A DNA stretch of 64,000 bases from Rheinheimera sp. MM224. Lineage in GTDB: Bacteria > Pseudomonadota > Gammaproteobacteria > Enterobacterales > Alteromonadaceae. The notes beneath the pieces are model-generated. The model ran no database searches. It was not told the DNA's origin and worked only from the letters and a program-made list of their open reading frames with translations. Both the position numbers and the translations under genes were made by a program. This document shows positions 53,854 to 62,833 of the stretch, piece after piece. The DNA lies in the NCBI RefSeq assembly GCF_947090785.1, contig NZ_OX352320.1:2108001-2172000 (forward strand), in the 5' to 3' direction. Within the stretch, counting starts at the first letter, position 1. Every line of letters begins with the position of its first letter.

Positions 53854-54127
53854 GATGTCTCCGTGAAGTTATGGGTTACCTGATTAGTCTTGTAACCTTA
53901 TTGGTCGCATTACAGGGGTTACTCTAGGCTAGGGTGAGCTGCTATAAGTAACCTGTCAATATTTATATTAGAGGTTAATTGGTGACTGGTGAAAAAATTT
54001 AAACGGATTTCGCCCGGAGTAACATGGAATACTGGGCGATTATCTGATGGCGGAGCTTAAAGAAGGTTGCTCTTCCTGCAACAGCGTTTGATTATTAGCG
54101 TGATTACGTACACCCTCATCAGAGCTA

Positions 54128-55117
54128 TCAGAGCCACAAGCGAACTGATAAAAAGGATTCAAATAAGCTAAAAAACGCAAATAAGATAGTAAACAACAGT
54201 GCCATCAAGCTGCAGTTCAACGTCAGTTTCAGCGCCTTGTAAAGTTGACGCCGTTCAGAGCGAAGTTTCAGGGTGCTTTGACGTAAAGGGGCGATGGCTG
54301 CAAATAGGGTGCTGAACAGACCTGTTTTATCTTCAGCAGTATTGGGCACCAAGGTGCCTTTGATCAAAAAGCGATACAGCAAGTTAAACACCCGCCCAAA
54401 GCTATTCATCGGTCGTTCTACATCACACATTAAGATCAGCCTCGATGCTTCAGTATTGTTTTTTGCATAGTGAGGGTAGGTCTCATCAAAGACAAAATCC
54501 TCGCCGTTCTGCCAGCTACAATGCACCCCATCTACATTGAGATAGCAGTCTTCGGAGTTTGGAGTATCAAGGCCCAGATGGTAGCGCAATGAGCTGGCCA
54601 TAGGGTCTGCATGCAGGCTGAGTTCTGAACCAGGTGGTAGAATAGAAAACATCGCACCTTGTATGCCAGGCACTTGTTTCAGCAAAGCTACTGTCTGTGG
54701 GCACAAGCGCATCGCAGAGTTATGAGTGGTGCCGTACCACATCAGATAAAACTTGCTCCAGCCTCTTTTATAAAAAGTGCGGAACCCCACGTCGTAATAA
54801 CCGACAGAGCCAGGCGTTTTGATGGCCTCAAAGGCACCGGTTGCCTGCAGGGCTAAGGCTTCTTCTTTGATGATCTTCCAGTTGGCCCTCAGCACAGAAA
54901 TATTCTTCAGGTAGGCCGCATCTAACACGCTCTTACGTGCTTCGGCTTTTGTTGTCATGTACAGCAGGCAATTCAGTGGCGCAAACACAGGCCAGCTTTT
55001 TCGCAGGTATTGGGTCAGAGACTGATAGCGCGCTTGTCCACGCCAGCGATAAACATAAATCACGGAGACGATGGAGTAGAGCGCGACTATGGCGATAATA
55101 AAAATGCTGAGACTCAT
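54128..55117 (-). CDS. LpxO-like aspartyl/asparaginyl beta-hydroxylase domain protein
   Basis: 329 residues. N-terminal membrane segment (IFIIAIVALYSIVSVIYVYRW) and C-terminal hydrophobic helix (CSLMALLFTILFAFFSLF). The 2-oxoglutarate Fe(II) core shows LSLHADP (HxD), CSWQNGEDFVFDETYPHYAKN with the second His, and the Arg in EASRLILM. Such proteins hydroxylate lipid A acyl chains or aspartyl residues. LpxO-like function is favoured by the membrane anchor, but not certain. Confidence 0.85.
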   Translation of the reverse strand: MSLSIFIIAIVALYSIVSVIYVYRWRGQARYQSLTQYLRKSWPVFAPLNCLLYMTTKAEARKSVLDAAYLKNISVLRANWKIIKEEALALQATGAFEAIKTPGSVGYYDVGFRTFYKRGWSKFYLMWYGTTHNSAMRLCPQTVALLKQVPGIQGAMFSILPPGSELSLHADPMASSLRYHLGLDTPNSEDCYLNVDGVHCSWQNGEDFVFDETYPHYAKNNTEASRLILMCDVERPMNSFGRVFNLLYRFLIKGTLVPNTAEDKTGLFSTLFAAIAPLRQSTLKLRSERRQLYKALKLTLNCSLMALLFTILFAFFSLFESFLSVRLWL

Positions 55118-55180
55118 ATTAAAATCCTGAACTTATAGTGGTTTTGGATAGCGGGGTTAAAAGGGCTATCCGGATAGTTT

Positions 55181-58100
55181 TCATAGGGATTGGTTACGCG
55201 TAGCTGGTGTTGGAGTGATCTGGTTACGCGAAACTAAACGTTTCAGCCGCTGCACGCCGTCATCGACATAGCTGTACAGCACGGGGATCACTAGTACACT
55301 CAGAAAAGTAGAGCTAATAAGGCCACCAATCACCACTATGGCCATAGGAGCGCGAAAGCTCGGGTCACCTCCCATGCCAAGGGCTATAGGCAGCATGCCA
55401 GCACCCATGGCAAGGGTGGTCATCACTATAGGACGGACACGCTTGCGGCAGGCATCCACTATGGCGTCTCTTTGGCTGAGCTGATATTCGCTCCGGGCAA
55501 TAATGATGTAGTCAATCAGCAGAATAGAGTTTTTAGTGGCTATGCCCATCAGCATAATCAAGCCAATCATGGCGGGCAGTGACAAGGTGGAACCTGTGAT
55601 AAAAAGCGCCAGAAAGGCACCGGGTACAGACAACACCAAAGCAGTTAAAATGGTAAGTGGCTGAAACACATCTTTGAGCAACAATACCAGCACCATATAA
55701 ATACAAAGCACACCGGTCAGCATCGCAATGGCAAAACCAGTGGCTAATTCGCCCATCATTTCGGCGTCACCCAAGGCATTTTGCGATAGTCCAGTTGGCA
55801 TGTTCTTTATGCTGGGTAAAGCCAGTATGGCTTGCTCAACATCACCTAAAGGTTGGTTGTTTAGCTCCACTTCGAAGCTGATATTACGCATACGATTGAA
55901 TCTGGAAATTTGCGAAGGGCCACTGCTGAGCTCCAGCGTCGCCACATTTTCAAGAGCAACAGGTCCGCGTGCACCCGGAACAGGCAGGCGTTTGAGAGTT
56001 TCAAAATCGGCGCGGGCTTCATCATTGAGCCGAACTACAATAGGAACCTGACGTTTACTCAGATTCAGTTTGGCCAAATCCTGATCATAATCGCCAGAAG
56101 TTGCAATCCGCAGCGTATCGGCAATATCAAAAGAGGTCACTCCCAGATCGGCCGCTTTAGTAAAGTCAGGTCTGATAATGAGTTCTGGCCGCACTAAGCT
56201 GGCGCTGGAAATGACAGCACCAATGCCTGGAATAGAGCGAAGGTCACGCTCAACCAGCAATGCATGTTGTTCAAGCTGATGACTATCTTCACTGGCAAGC
56301 ACCAGCGAATAATTTTCACCAGCACCCAAACCCACTTTAACGCGCGCTCCTGGTACTACTGCCAGCATCTGCCGTAACTCTTGTTCTATCTGCTGTTTGT
56401 GCATTCCTGAGCGTTCGCTGCGGTGGGTCAGAGTTAAAGTTAATACCGCTGTGCCTACGCCAGAGGCTGAACTGCCACCTTCATCCTCTTCACCCGAGCT
56501 ACCGCCGCCTATGGCGGTGTATACCTGTTTCACCTGCTGATGCTTTGCAACAATGCTGCGGGCTTGTTCGGCGAGAGTGATGGTTTCCTGCAGTTTAGTG
56601 CCAGGTTGAAGTGTCAAAGTGACCTGAGTTTGTTGGTTATCGTCTGCTGGCATAAAGTCGCCCGGCAGTTGAGTCGCCAAAAATAAACCACCACAAAAAA
56701 AGATTAATGTGGCAGTGGCTGTGATGCGTCTATGGGCTAAACACCAGTACATCAGTTGCAGGTAATAGCGGATCCAGCCTGGTTCTGGTTTTACCTGTTG
56801 TTGCGGTGCTTTTAACAAATAGGCCGCCATCATTGGCGTCAGCAAGCGGGCGACCAGCAACGAAAACAGCACTGCAACTGCAGCTGTCCAGCCAAACTGC
56901 ACAAAAAACTTACCAATCACGCCACTCATAAAAGCGGTCGGCAGAAAGACGGCAATGAGCGTAAAGGTGGTGGCAATCACAGCCAGGCCTATTTCATCCG
57001 CTGCTTCCATCGCAGCCTGAAAAGGCCGTTTCCCCATCAACAAATGCCGTTCTATATTCTCAATTTCAACAATGGCATCATCCACTAATACCCCAATCAC
57101 CAAAGACAAAGACAGCAGAGTGACGGTATTGAGGCTAAAGCCCATCAGATGCATCACAGCAAAGGTGGGGATCACAGAAAGTGGTAAGGCTGTAGCTGCA
57201 ATAAAGGTAGCCCGCCAGTCGCGCAGAAACAGAAAAACAACGATAACAGCCAGCAAAGCCCCTTCGTACAGCAGTTGCATCGACCCATCGTAGTTTTCAG
57301 TGACAGGGTCAATCAGGTTAAAAACTTCTGTGATCTGAATATCTGGTCTTTGTTGCTTGAGTTGCTGTAAAGCCGCACGAACACCCTCTGCCACTTCAAG
57401 TTCGCCGTAACCCAATGCCCGCACAATTTCAAAACCTACCACGGTTTCGCCATTTAAAAATGCGGCAGAACGTTGTTCAGATACGGTGTCAGAAATGCGG
57501 GCGATTTGATCCAGGCGGATACGACGGCCATCGCTTAAGCTGATATCTAAAGAGGCAATTTCTTTTGCTGAGCCGACAGTAGCAATAGTTCGCACCGATT
57601 GCTCCATACCACCAAAGTCGGTGCGACCTCCGGATCCTTCTTGCTGGATTTGGCGTAACTGGCGCGAAATATCAGCGGCTGTGGTATTAAAAGCCAACAA
57701 GAGGTTCGGGTCGAGATCAACCCGCACTTCGCGGCTTACACCGCCCACTCTGCTGACAGAACCAATACCTCTGACCGCCAGTAGTGTTTTGCTGATGTCA
57801 TTATCGACAAACCATGACAGAGCTTCTGCATCCAGCTGTGGCGATGTAATGCTATAGGTCAGAATAGGGGAGCCGGAGAGTTCCTCTTTTTTTATCACCG
57901 GGTCACGTAAATCAGCAGGCAAGTCGGCTCTTACTCTGGCTACTGCATCACGTACATCATCCAAAGCTTGCTGAATGGGCCGCTCTAGCCTGAATTCAAT
58001 AGTCAGACGGGCTTCACCTTCCGTCAGGTTGCTGTAGATATGCCTGACTCCTTGCACCGTCGCTAAAGCGTTTTCCAGTTTTCGCGCTACATCGGTTTCC

Positions 58101-58282
58101 AGTTGTGAAGGAGAGGCGCCTGGTAAAGAGGCCGTGACTGTCACTGTCGGCAGTTCAAGATCGGGCAAATCCTGAACTTTCATCGACTGAAAACCTAACA
58201 AACCTACGAAAGTTAATAAAATAAACAATAAAATAGCTGGAGTAGGGTTCCGTATGGCCCAGCTTGATATATTCAAATTCAT
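55181..58282 (-). CDS. RND-family efflux transporter permease (HAE1-like)
   Basis: 1033 residues, standard length. Twelve-helix inner-membrane drug/proton antiporter with two periplasmic loops. Seen: N-terminal ISSWAIRNPTPAILLFILL, VLVDDAIVEIENIERHL (proton-relay Asp pair) and C-terminal GIATKNSILLIDYI. Serves with the adaptor encoded 12 bp upstream; no outer-membrane factor gene is adjacent. Divergent from mipA and the two-component system, which may regulate it. Confidence 0.93.
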   Translation of the reverse strand: MNLNISSWAIRNPTPAILLFILLTFVGLLGFQSMKVQDLPDLELPTVTVTASLPGASPSQLETDVARKLENALATVQGVRHIYSNLTEGEARLTIEFRLERPIQQALDDVRDAVARVRADLPADLRDPVIKKEELSGSPILTYSITSPQLDAEALSWFVDNDISKTLLAVRGIGSVSRVGGVSREVRVDLDPNLLLAFNTTAADISRQLRQIQQEGSGGRTDFGGMEQSVRTIATVGSAKEIASLDISLSDGRRIRLDQIARISDTVSEQRSAAFLNGETVVGFEIVRALGYGELEVAEGVRAALQQLKQQRPDIQITEVFNLIDPVTENYDGSMQLLYEGALLAVIVVFLFLRDWRATFIAATALPLSVIPTFAVMHLMGFSLNTVTLLSLSLVIGVLVDDAIVEIENIERHLLMGKRPFQAAMEAADEIGLAVIATTFTLIAVFLPTAFMSGVIGKFFVQFGWTAAVAVLFSLLVARLLTPMMAAYLLKAPQQQVKPEPGWIRYYLQLMYWCLAHRRITATATLIFFCGGLFLATQLPGDFMPADDNQQTQVTLTLQPGTKLQETITLAEQARSIVAKHQQVKQVYTAIGGGSSGEEDEGGSSASGVGTAVLTLTLTHRSERSGMHKQQIEQELRQMLAVVPGARVKVGLGAGENYSLVLASEDSHQLEQHALLVERDLRSIPGIGAVISSASLVRPELIIRPDFTKAADLGVTSFDIADTLRIATSGDYDQDLAKLNLSKRQVPIVVRLNDEARADFETLKRLPVPGARGPVALENVATLELSSGPSQISRFNRMRNISFEVELNNQPLGDVEQAILALPSIKNMPTGLSQNALGDAEMMGELATGFAIAMLTGVLCIYMVLVLLLKDVFQPLTILTALVLSVPGAFLALFITGSTLSLPAMIGLIMLMGIATKNSILLIDYIIIARSEYQLSQRDAIVDACRKRVRPIVMTTLAMGAGMLPIALGMGGDPSFRAPMAIVVIGGLISSTFLSVLVIPVLYSYVDDGVQRLKRLVSRNQITPTPATRNQSL

Positions 58283-58294
58283 GCGATAGTCCTG

Positions 58295-59524
58295 TTACAT
58301 CATTGGGCCGGAGTCGGCCCCGGGATAAGTGACAGCTGTTTTTTCAGCGGACTTTTGTTCTGCAATCACTCTGACCACATCGCCATCACCGAGGAAGGCG
58401 CTTCCTGTTGTGACCACTTTGTCTGAAAGCTTCAGACCTCCGCTGATCTCTATCCGATCTGCAGTGCGACGGCCTGTGTTTACTTTGGTTTGAATGACTT
58501 TGCTCTGAATAGCCTTGTTCTGAATTGCAGGGGCGTCCGCATCTATACGCATCACATAACTAAAACCATCCCGTAGCTGCACAGCACTCAATGGCAAGGT
58601 CATGACTTCCGTGGCGCCAAGCTCAAACTGGCCGCGGGCGAACATGCCGGAGCGCGCTGTGCCTATGTTTGTGAGGTCGACATAGACCAGTGCATTGCGG
58701 CTTTGGGTATCGACAATAGGGGAAAGCATCCGTAAAGAACCCTGAATACTGCTGCCATCCGATAGCGTGATCTGGGCTGTTTGGCCGGGGTGGAGTTTTG
58801 AAAGGTCGTCCGAAGACACTTCTGCACGCCATTCCAGCCGGCCCCCTCTAATGAGCCGGAATAATTCTTGACCTGATGGCAATACGGCTCCAACTGTGGC
58901 GGTTCGGGCTGAGATAATGCCTTGATCCGGTGCCAGTACCAGGCTTTGAGCCAGACGTAACTCTTGTGTTTTTACTCTGGCTTTGGCGGCTTCCAGCCGC
59001 GCTTTGGCAGATTGTGCTGCTGTGGCATAACGCTGAATTTGCTGACTGGATAAAGCGCCGCTGGATTTCAGTTCTGTTGTGCGTTTCAGGTCGGCTTGGG
59101 CTTCAGCATACAAAGCTTCTGCTTCGGCTTTATCTGCACGACTTAAGTCCAGTTCAGCCTGTAAGGTGGCGGAGGAAAAAACGGCCAGCACCTGACCTTT
59201 ATTCACCTGATCGCCTACATTCACTTTCACTTCCGTCAGTCGCAGGCCGTCGGCTTCTGTGCCAATGCTGGCTTCCTGCCAGGCAACAATATTGCCGTGA
59301 GCAGAAACCTTTGAACTGACCATCGACATTTGTGGCTGGGTAGCTGTCACTGCAAGCACAGGTTTTGCGTAGGTGTTTTGTCGGTTTTCTTCTGCACTGT
59401 CGTTGTGCTGTGTAGTTGCTGATGGGCTTCGGCTAAAAATCAAAGCACCACAAAGCAGCACAGCCAGACAGAGCAAAATAAACAAGGTGCGTGATTTTTT
59501 AACAACAAACTGACGAAAAGGCAT
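58295..59524 (-). CDS. RND periplasmic adaptor (membrane fusion protein)
   Basis: 409 residues. One N-terminal membrane helix (LFILLCLAVLLCGALIF), lipoyl/barrel-sandwich halves (GNIVAWQEASIGTEADG and APDQGIISARTATVG), a coiled-coil hairpin between them (RADKAEAEALYAEAQADLKR), then beta-barrel domain. Links the RND pump to an outer-membrane channel. First gene of the pump operon. Confidence 0.92.
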   Translation of the reverse strand: MPFRQFVVKKSRTLFILLCLAVLLCGALIFSRSPSATTQHNDSAEENRQNTYAKPVLAVTATQPQMSMVSSKVSAHGNIVAWQEASIGTEADGLRLTEVKVNVGDQVNKGQVLAVFSSATLQAELDLSRADKAEAEALYAEAQADLKRTTELKSSGALSSQQIQRYATAAQSAKARLEAAKARVKTQELRLAQSLVLAPDQGIISARTATVGAVLPSGQELFRLIRGGRLEWRAEVSSDDLSKLHPGQTAQITLSDGSSIQGSLRMLSPIVDTQSRNALVYVDLTNIGTARSGMFARGQFELGATEVMTLPLSAVQLRDGFSYVMRIDADAPAIQNKAIQSKVIQTKVNTGRRTADRIEISGGLKLSDKVVTTGSAFLGDGDVVRVIAEQKSAEKTAVTYPGADSGPMM

Positions 59525-59701
59525 CTGGTAATCTCATCCAAAATGTGGGGATACAGCACTATCGGATGCAATAGCTTTCAGGAAACTTACGGGGGTCTTT
59601 GAACATAAAAATAAAATTTAACTGTTGTTGTAAGTCTTGTGTAAGTCAGAAGGCTGATGATGAAGTGGTTTTATTGACCATTATTCAAAAGGAAGCTTTT
59701 T

Positions 59702-60517
59702 ATGTCATCACCCTTGTATAACGCCGAACTCAGCTATGTTAAACGCACCTATATTAAACGTAGCCTGGCTGCAGCTATTGCTTTGCTTTGTTTACCTCTT
59801 GCCGCGCAATCGTCTGACGCCGAGCAAGAATCATCCTGGGGGCTTGGCTTAGGTGTGATGTCCAGCCAAAAGGCTTATACCGATATAGACAGCGAAACCA
59901 GAGTCATTCCTTTTATTTCTTATGAGAATGAGTATATTGAGGTTCTGGGCCCTAACCTGAAGTACAAATTGCCAAGCTTCGAGCTGAATGACTCCAACAA
60001 ATTCAACTTCAATCTGCTCGGAGAATACGACTTTTCCGACAATGATCCGGATGAAACCCCTATCCTCAATGGTATGGAAGAGCGTGACGGCGGTTTTTGG
60101 GTTGGTGCGCAAGTTGAGTGGCAAAATGAATTTGTGAACGTCAGCCTTGAATTATTAACAGAAGCGGCTGGAGATAGTGATGGCTCCATATTCAATCTTG
60201 GATTTGAGAGAACATGGCATATAGCTGAGCGTTATATGTTGACGCCTCGTGTGGTGTTAAGCCGCGTCGATAAAAACTATGTGGATTATTACTATGGTGT
60301 TCGCGCTGATGAAGTCAGAATCGACAGAGCTTTTTATCAGGGTGAAGCTGGGCTGAATACTGAAGTTGGGGTACGTGGTATCTATATGATTGATCAAAAA
60401 CAGATGATTATGCTGGATGTCGCAGTCACCAGCCTCGCGACCGAAATCAAGGACAGCCCGCTGGTCGATAGTTCGACAGAGAGCCGGGTGATGCTTGGTT
60501 ATATTTATCGTTTCTGA
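59702..60517 (+). CDS. MipA/OmpV-family outer-membrane protein
   Basis: 271 residues. N-terminal signal (AAAIALLCLPLAAQS) after a short extension. Beta-barrel pattern with alternating hydrophobic strands ending in Phe (MLGYIYRF), the usual outer-membrane signal, and SWGLGLGVMSSQKAYTDID typical of MipA/OmpV. It may scaffold murein enzymes or serve as a porin. 14 bp before a response regulator gene, so co-transcribed with it. Confidence 0.9.
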   Translation: MSSPLYNAELSYVKRTYIKRSLAAAIALLCLPLAAQSSDAEQESSWGLGLGVMSSQKAYTDIDSETRVIPFISYENEYIEVLGPNLKYKLPSFELNDSNKFNFNLLGEYDFSDNDPDETPILNGMEERDGGFWVGAQVEWQNEFVNVSLELLTEAAGDSDGSIFNLGFERTWHIAERYMLTPRVVLSRVDKNYVDYYYGVRADEVRIDRAFYQGEAGLNTEVGVRGIYMIDQKQMIMLDVAVTSLATEIKDSPLVDSSTESRVMLGYIYRF

Positions 60518-60531
60518 AGCATCCGTTTTTT

Positions 60532-61218
60532 ATGAACCGCATCCTTCTGCTTGAAGATCATAAACGTTTGGCCCTGCTGATCAGCAAGGGCCTGGCGCCT
60601 ACTGGCATAGTGGTCGATAGCTTCGAACGTATTGATCATGCCTGGCAGGCATTGCAGCACCTACCTTACCAAGCCATGGTGCTGGACAGAGGCGTACCTG
60701 ATGGTGATGGCCTGAACTTACTGCAACGGCTTCGTGATGCGGGCAACAATATCCCTTGTCTGGTGCTGACGGCGCGTAATGCGCTGCACGACAGAGTCAA
60801 TGGTTTAGAAGCTGGCGCTGACGACTATCTGTCCAAACCTTTTGCGATGGAGGAAATGGTAGCGAGGGTAAAAGCCTTGCTCAGGCGACCTGTCGAACGC
60901 CAGTCTCTGGAGCCGGTTTGTGGTGATTTAGTGCTGCAACCTGCGTCAAACCAGATTTGCTGTGCGGATAAAAGCCAGCTGCTGTCTCAGGCTGAACTGC
61001 AGGTACTCTTTGTTTTGATGCGAAAATCCGGTGAAACGGTACGGCACAATCTGTTGGAGGCCGCAGCCTGGGGCTTCAGCGAAGCTGTTACCCCCAACGC
61101 CTTAGATGTGGTGCTACACCGTATCCGCAAAAAGCTGGCTGCCATTGGTTCGCACTGCCAGATCGTCAATGTCAGAGGAGTAGGTTATGCGCTTATTGAT
61201 CCCAAAATGCTTAAGTAA
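60532..61218 (+). CDS. OmpR/QseB-type response regulator
   Basis: 228 residues. Receiver domain with phospho-acceptor Asp in MVLDRGVPDGDGL, acidic pocket LLEDH, Thr in VLTARNAL and Lys in LSKPFAM. C-terminal winged helix VVLHRIRKKLAAIGSHCQIVNVRGVGYAL binds DNA. Pairs with the histidine kinase 21 bp later. Likely targets are mipA and the divergent RND operon. Confidence 0.93.
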   Translation: MNRILLLEDHKRLALLISKGLAPTGIVVDSFERIDHAWQALQHLPYQAMVLDRGVPDGDGLNLLQRLRDAGNNIPCLVLTARNALHDRVNGLEAGADDYLSKPFAMEEMVARVKALLRRPVERQSLEPVCGDLVLQPASNQICCADKSQLLSQAELQVLFVLMRKSGETVRHNLLEAAAWGFSEAVTPNALDVVLHRIRKKLAAIGSHCQIVNVRGVGYALIDPKMLK

Positions 61219-61239
61219 CTTCGACATCAGAGGTTGGCT

Positions 61240-62604
61240 ATGATGCGTTTAATAAGACGGCTTCACCGCAATAGTATCAGTGTCAAAATGCAGCTGGCTT
61301 ATGTGGCCGGCATGTTTTTGAGTGTCAGTCTGATTGCTTTGGTGGTGTTCGCCGCTCTTAGCGTCCAGAACAATATTTTGTCAGAAAACGATATCAACGA
61401 TTTTTCCGGCGAATTGGCCGAAAATCTGCGATTTAATGCACAAGGTGTTCCTGTTCATGTGGCTGACGAAGAGTACCTTTGGTTATTTGAGAGCCTGTAC
61501 AACGAAATAGCGTTCAGAGTACTGGATCAAAACGGGCAGGTGGCGCTGGCATCCAAAGCTGCCCCTGATTTTTGGTCTGCTGTGGAGCTGTTGCCATTAA
61601 AAGCTGGCCCTTTTGAATTTCAACAAAATGGCATCATGATGGACGCCGCCACTGGCGTCAGAGTGCATGATGGCAAAACCTGGTTTTTTCAGGTCGCCGT
61701 CAGCAGACGATTTATGTTTTTTGCTCATGATACCTTTGCCTTACGTTTTATCGAAGATGGCCTGATTTTATTATCTTTAGTGTTGTTTTTTGTTTTTGGT
61801 GCCTGTGTACATTTTGCCCTGGGTTATACCTTGAGGCCTTTGCATAAGTTGTCGCAAGCTGCAGCTTTGATCTCACCCCGTTCTTTACAGGAACGTTTGC
61901 AGGAAGACCATGTGCCAACCGAAATTGCCCCTTTGGTCCGAAGTTTTAATACAGCTTTGGACCGGCTGGAGCGGGGGTATCGTTTGCAGCAGGAGTTTTT
62001 GGCGACAGCTGCGCATGAACTCAAAACACCACTGGCCTTGATCCGAGCCCAGCTTGAATTAATGCCGGAAAATGAAGAACGCGACTGGTTATTAAGTGAC
62101 GTCAAGTACATGTCACGTCAGGTGCAACAGCTGTTGTTATTAACCGAAGTCAGCGAAGAACAAAACTATAAATTCTGTACTGTAGATCTATCACAGATTG
62201 CAGTTGAGGCTTTATCTTACCTGCAGCGTATGGCCGACGCTGCCGCTGTAAATCTGACTCTAAAAGATCAGAGCGACGGGGCAGAGTGGAAAGCGGATAA
62301 AGGCGCTTTGTTTACTCTGCTGAAAAACTTAATAGAAAATGCCATTCAGCATGCACCTGCAGGCACAGAAGTGGTGCTGACTTTATCTCCCGAGAGCCTC
62401 ACAGTCCGGGATTTTGGACCAGGTGTAGCAGAGGATGAATTACCCCAACTGTTTAACCGCTTCTGGCGGGGAGAACATAGACGCGACATTGGTGCAGGCC
62501 TGGGCTTAGCTATTTGTCAGGAAATCGCCGTGACACATCACTGGACCTTGGTCGCGCACAGATCAGAGCCAGGGCTGTTATTTATCTTATCCATTGATTC
62601 TTAA
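61240..62604 (+). CDS. QseC-type sensor histidine kinase
   Basis: 454 residues from the ATG at 61240. Two membrane helices (AYVAGMFLSVSLIALVVFAA and LILLSLVLFFVFGACVHFAL) flank a periplasmic sensor. HAMP follows, then H box AAHELKTPLAL, N box LLKNLIENAIQHA, G1 VRDFGPGV and G2 GAGLGLAICQEI. Phosphorylates the neighbouring regulator. Signal unknown. Confidence 0.93.
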   Translation: MMRLIRRLHRNSISVKMQLAYVAGMFLSVSLIALVVFAALSVQNNILSENDINDFSGELAENLRFNAQGVPVHVADEEYLWLFESLYNEIAFRVLDQNGQVALASKAAPDFWSAVELLPLKAGPFEFQQNGIMMDAATGVRVHDGKTWFFQVAVSRRFMFFAHDTFALRFIEDGLILLSLVLFFVFGACVHFALGYTLRPLHKLSQAAALISPRSLQERLQEDHVPTEIAPLVRSFNTALDRLERGYRLQQEFLATAAHELKTPLALIRAQLELMPENEERDWLLSDVKYMSRQVQQLLLLTEVSEEQNYKFCTVDLSQIAVEALSYLQRMADAAAVNLTLKDQSDGAEWKADKGALFTLLKNLIENAIQHAPAGTEVVLTLSPESLTVRDFGPGVAEDELPQLFNRFWRGEHRRDIGAGLGLAICQEIAVTHHWTLVAHRSEPGLLFILSIDS

Positions 62605-62739
62605 ATGCCCCATTGCTGGATTGTCAACTCGATGATCCAGTATACACCTTGTAAATCATTAGCTTAACTCAAATCCCTTAGGTCTTTTTGAGCCTGTATT
62701 GTGCTTATCTTGTTCTGCATTCTGACTATGGATTAACAA

Positions 62740-62755
62740 TTGACACCGGTGTCAA
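62740..62755 (+). promoter_or_regulatory. LacI/GalR-type operator palindrome overlapping a -35 box
   Basis: TTGACACCGGTGTCAA is a perfect 16-bp palindrome with central CCGG, the usual form of LacI/GalR/GntR-type sugar-regulator operators. Its first six bases TTGACA are a consensus -35. TATATC lies 17 bases further at 62763-62768 as -10, so a bound repressor would block RNA polymerase on the gene at 62834. No LacI-family gene is in the window. Confidence 0.8.
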
Positions 62756-62768
62756 TGCTTGGTATATC
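62740..62768 (+). promoter_or_regulatory. predicted sigma-70 promoter of the PHP-domain gene
   Basis: -35 TTGACA (62740-62745), 17-base spacer, -10 TATATC (62763-62768, four of six consensus bases). The start codon is 65 bases past the -10. Confidence 0.6.
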
Positions 62769-62833
62769 TTGGTGCAACTACTGTTTTTGTTGCTATTTTG
62801 TGCCGGCCACAGTAGCAAAAAAAGAGAAAATCT

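Larger units (their letters stand above)
62605..62833. other. intergenic region with LacI-type operator and promoter
   Basis: 229 bp after the kinase. A small hairpin CTGGAT/ATCCAG at 62616-62640 may end the kinase transcript. The rest holds the operator and promoter listed separately, then AAAGAGAAAA before the ATG at 62834. Confidence 0.5.
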
